Notes under the pieces: model-generated | Databases searched by the model: none | Seen by the model: the letters and a program-made list of their open reading frames with translations, nothing else | Told to the model about the DNA's origin: nothing | Part shown: positions 6,456-6,588 of the stretch, in pieces | Layout: every line of letters starts with the position of its first letter | Numbering within the stretch: position 1 is the stretch's first letter | Source of the DNA: Candidatus Omnitrophota bacterium | GTDB taxonomy: Bacteria > Omnitrophota > Gorgyraeia > Gygaellales > Profunditerraquicolaceae | Assembly (NCBI GenBank): GCA_028714595.1 | Contig: JAQTMD010000085.1 | Coordinates: 1-6,588 of the forward strand | Length of the DNA: 6,588 bases | Direction: 5' to 3' | Position numbers and translations under genes: made by a program

Positions 6456-6468
6456 AGGGAGAAAAGCC

Positions 6469-6588
6469 ATGTTTAAAGCCCATATCCATGTCACGTTAAA
6501 GAAGACGGTGGTCGACCCCCAGGGCGCCACCATCAAGCACGCACTGGAGTCGATGGGGTACCGCCACCTGGAAGAGGTCAGGATCGGC
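6469..6588 (+). CDS. purS: Phosphoribosylformylglycinamidine synthase subunit PurS, N-terminal fragment
   Basis: The first 40 codons are visible and the gene runs off the window end. The ATG at 6469 is preceded by AGGGAG (6456-6461) with 7 bases between. The sequence begins MFKAHIHVTLKKTVVDPQG and continues with an HALESMGY stretch and a terminal EVRIG. This is the characteristic PurS pattern (short beta strand, "vtLk..vlDPQG..v..aL..lGy..v..vR.G"). PurS is a small protein, usually about 80 residues. It bridges PurL and PurQ in the FGAM synthetase complex, step four of de novo purine synthesis, which uses glutamine as nitrogen donor. purQ and purL often follow, but they lie beyond the window. 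The gene has its own promoter and a structured leader. Confidence 0.9.
   Translation, partial: MFKAHIHVTLKKTVVDPQGATIKHALESMGYRHLEEVRIG

Overview
The window looks like bacterial chromosome, moderately GC-rich and densely coding. All genes lie on the + strand. It reads as the 3' part of a nitrogen-assimilation operon, followed by an intergenic region of about 165 bases and the start of a purine-biosynthesis gene. The host cannot be named from the sequence. The stand-alone PurS subunit argues against gamma- and beta-proteobacteria, which use a fused PurL. It fits Gram-positives, delta-type proteobacteria, cyanobacteria and many uncultured phyla.

Layout: (1) 1-247, the last 81 residues of the glutamate synthase large subunit (gltB). 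(2) 246-268, a compact hairpin starting in the gltB stop codon. (3) 287-1726, complete gltD, the glutamate synthase small subunit. (4) 1759-3744, a glutamine-dependent asparagine synthetase (asnB type) of 661 residues. (5) 3726-6305, an 859-residue protein with a degenerate KaiC/RecA-like N-terminus, an ATP-binding pyruvate-phosphate-dikinase-type middle (PPDK_N), and a C-terminal domain of unknown role; it overlaps asnB by 19 bases. (6) 6308-6336, a terminator. (7) 6340-6367, a strong sigma-70-type promoter. (8) A leader of about 95 bases with a 5'-terminal stem-loop and a long hairpin that has the form of an intrinsic terminator. (9) 6469 to the window end, the first 40 codons of purS.

How the genes fit together: GltB and GltD make glutamate from glutamine and 2-oxoglutarate. 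AsnB uses glutamine to amidate aspartate or a related carboxylate. The dikinase-like protein is co-transcribed and probably translationally coupled to asnB, but it lacks the phosphohistidine and PEP/pyruvate domains needed for classical PEP synthesis. Its role is open; a carbon/energy-linked regulatory or ATP-dependent function tied to nitrogen assimilation is a hypothesis. purS opens a new transcription unit, and its leader suggests control by premature termination.

The two items most worth following are the unusual dikinase-like protein and the purS leader. The gltBD, asnB and purS genes themselves look ordinary.
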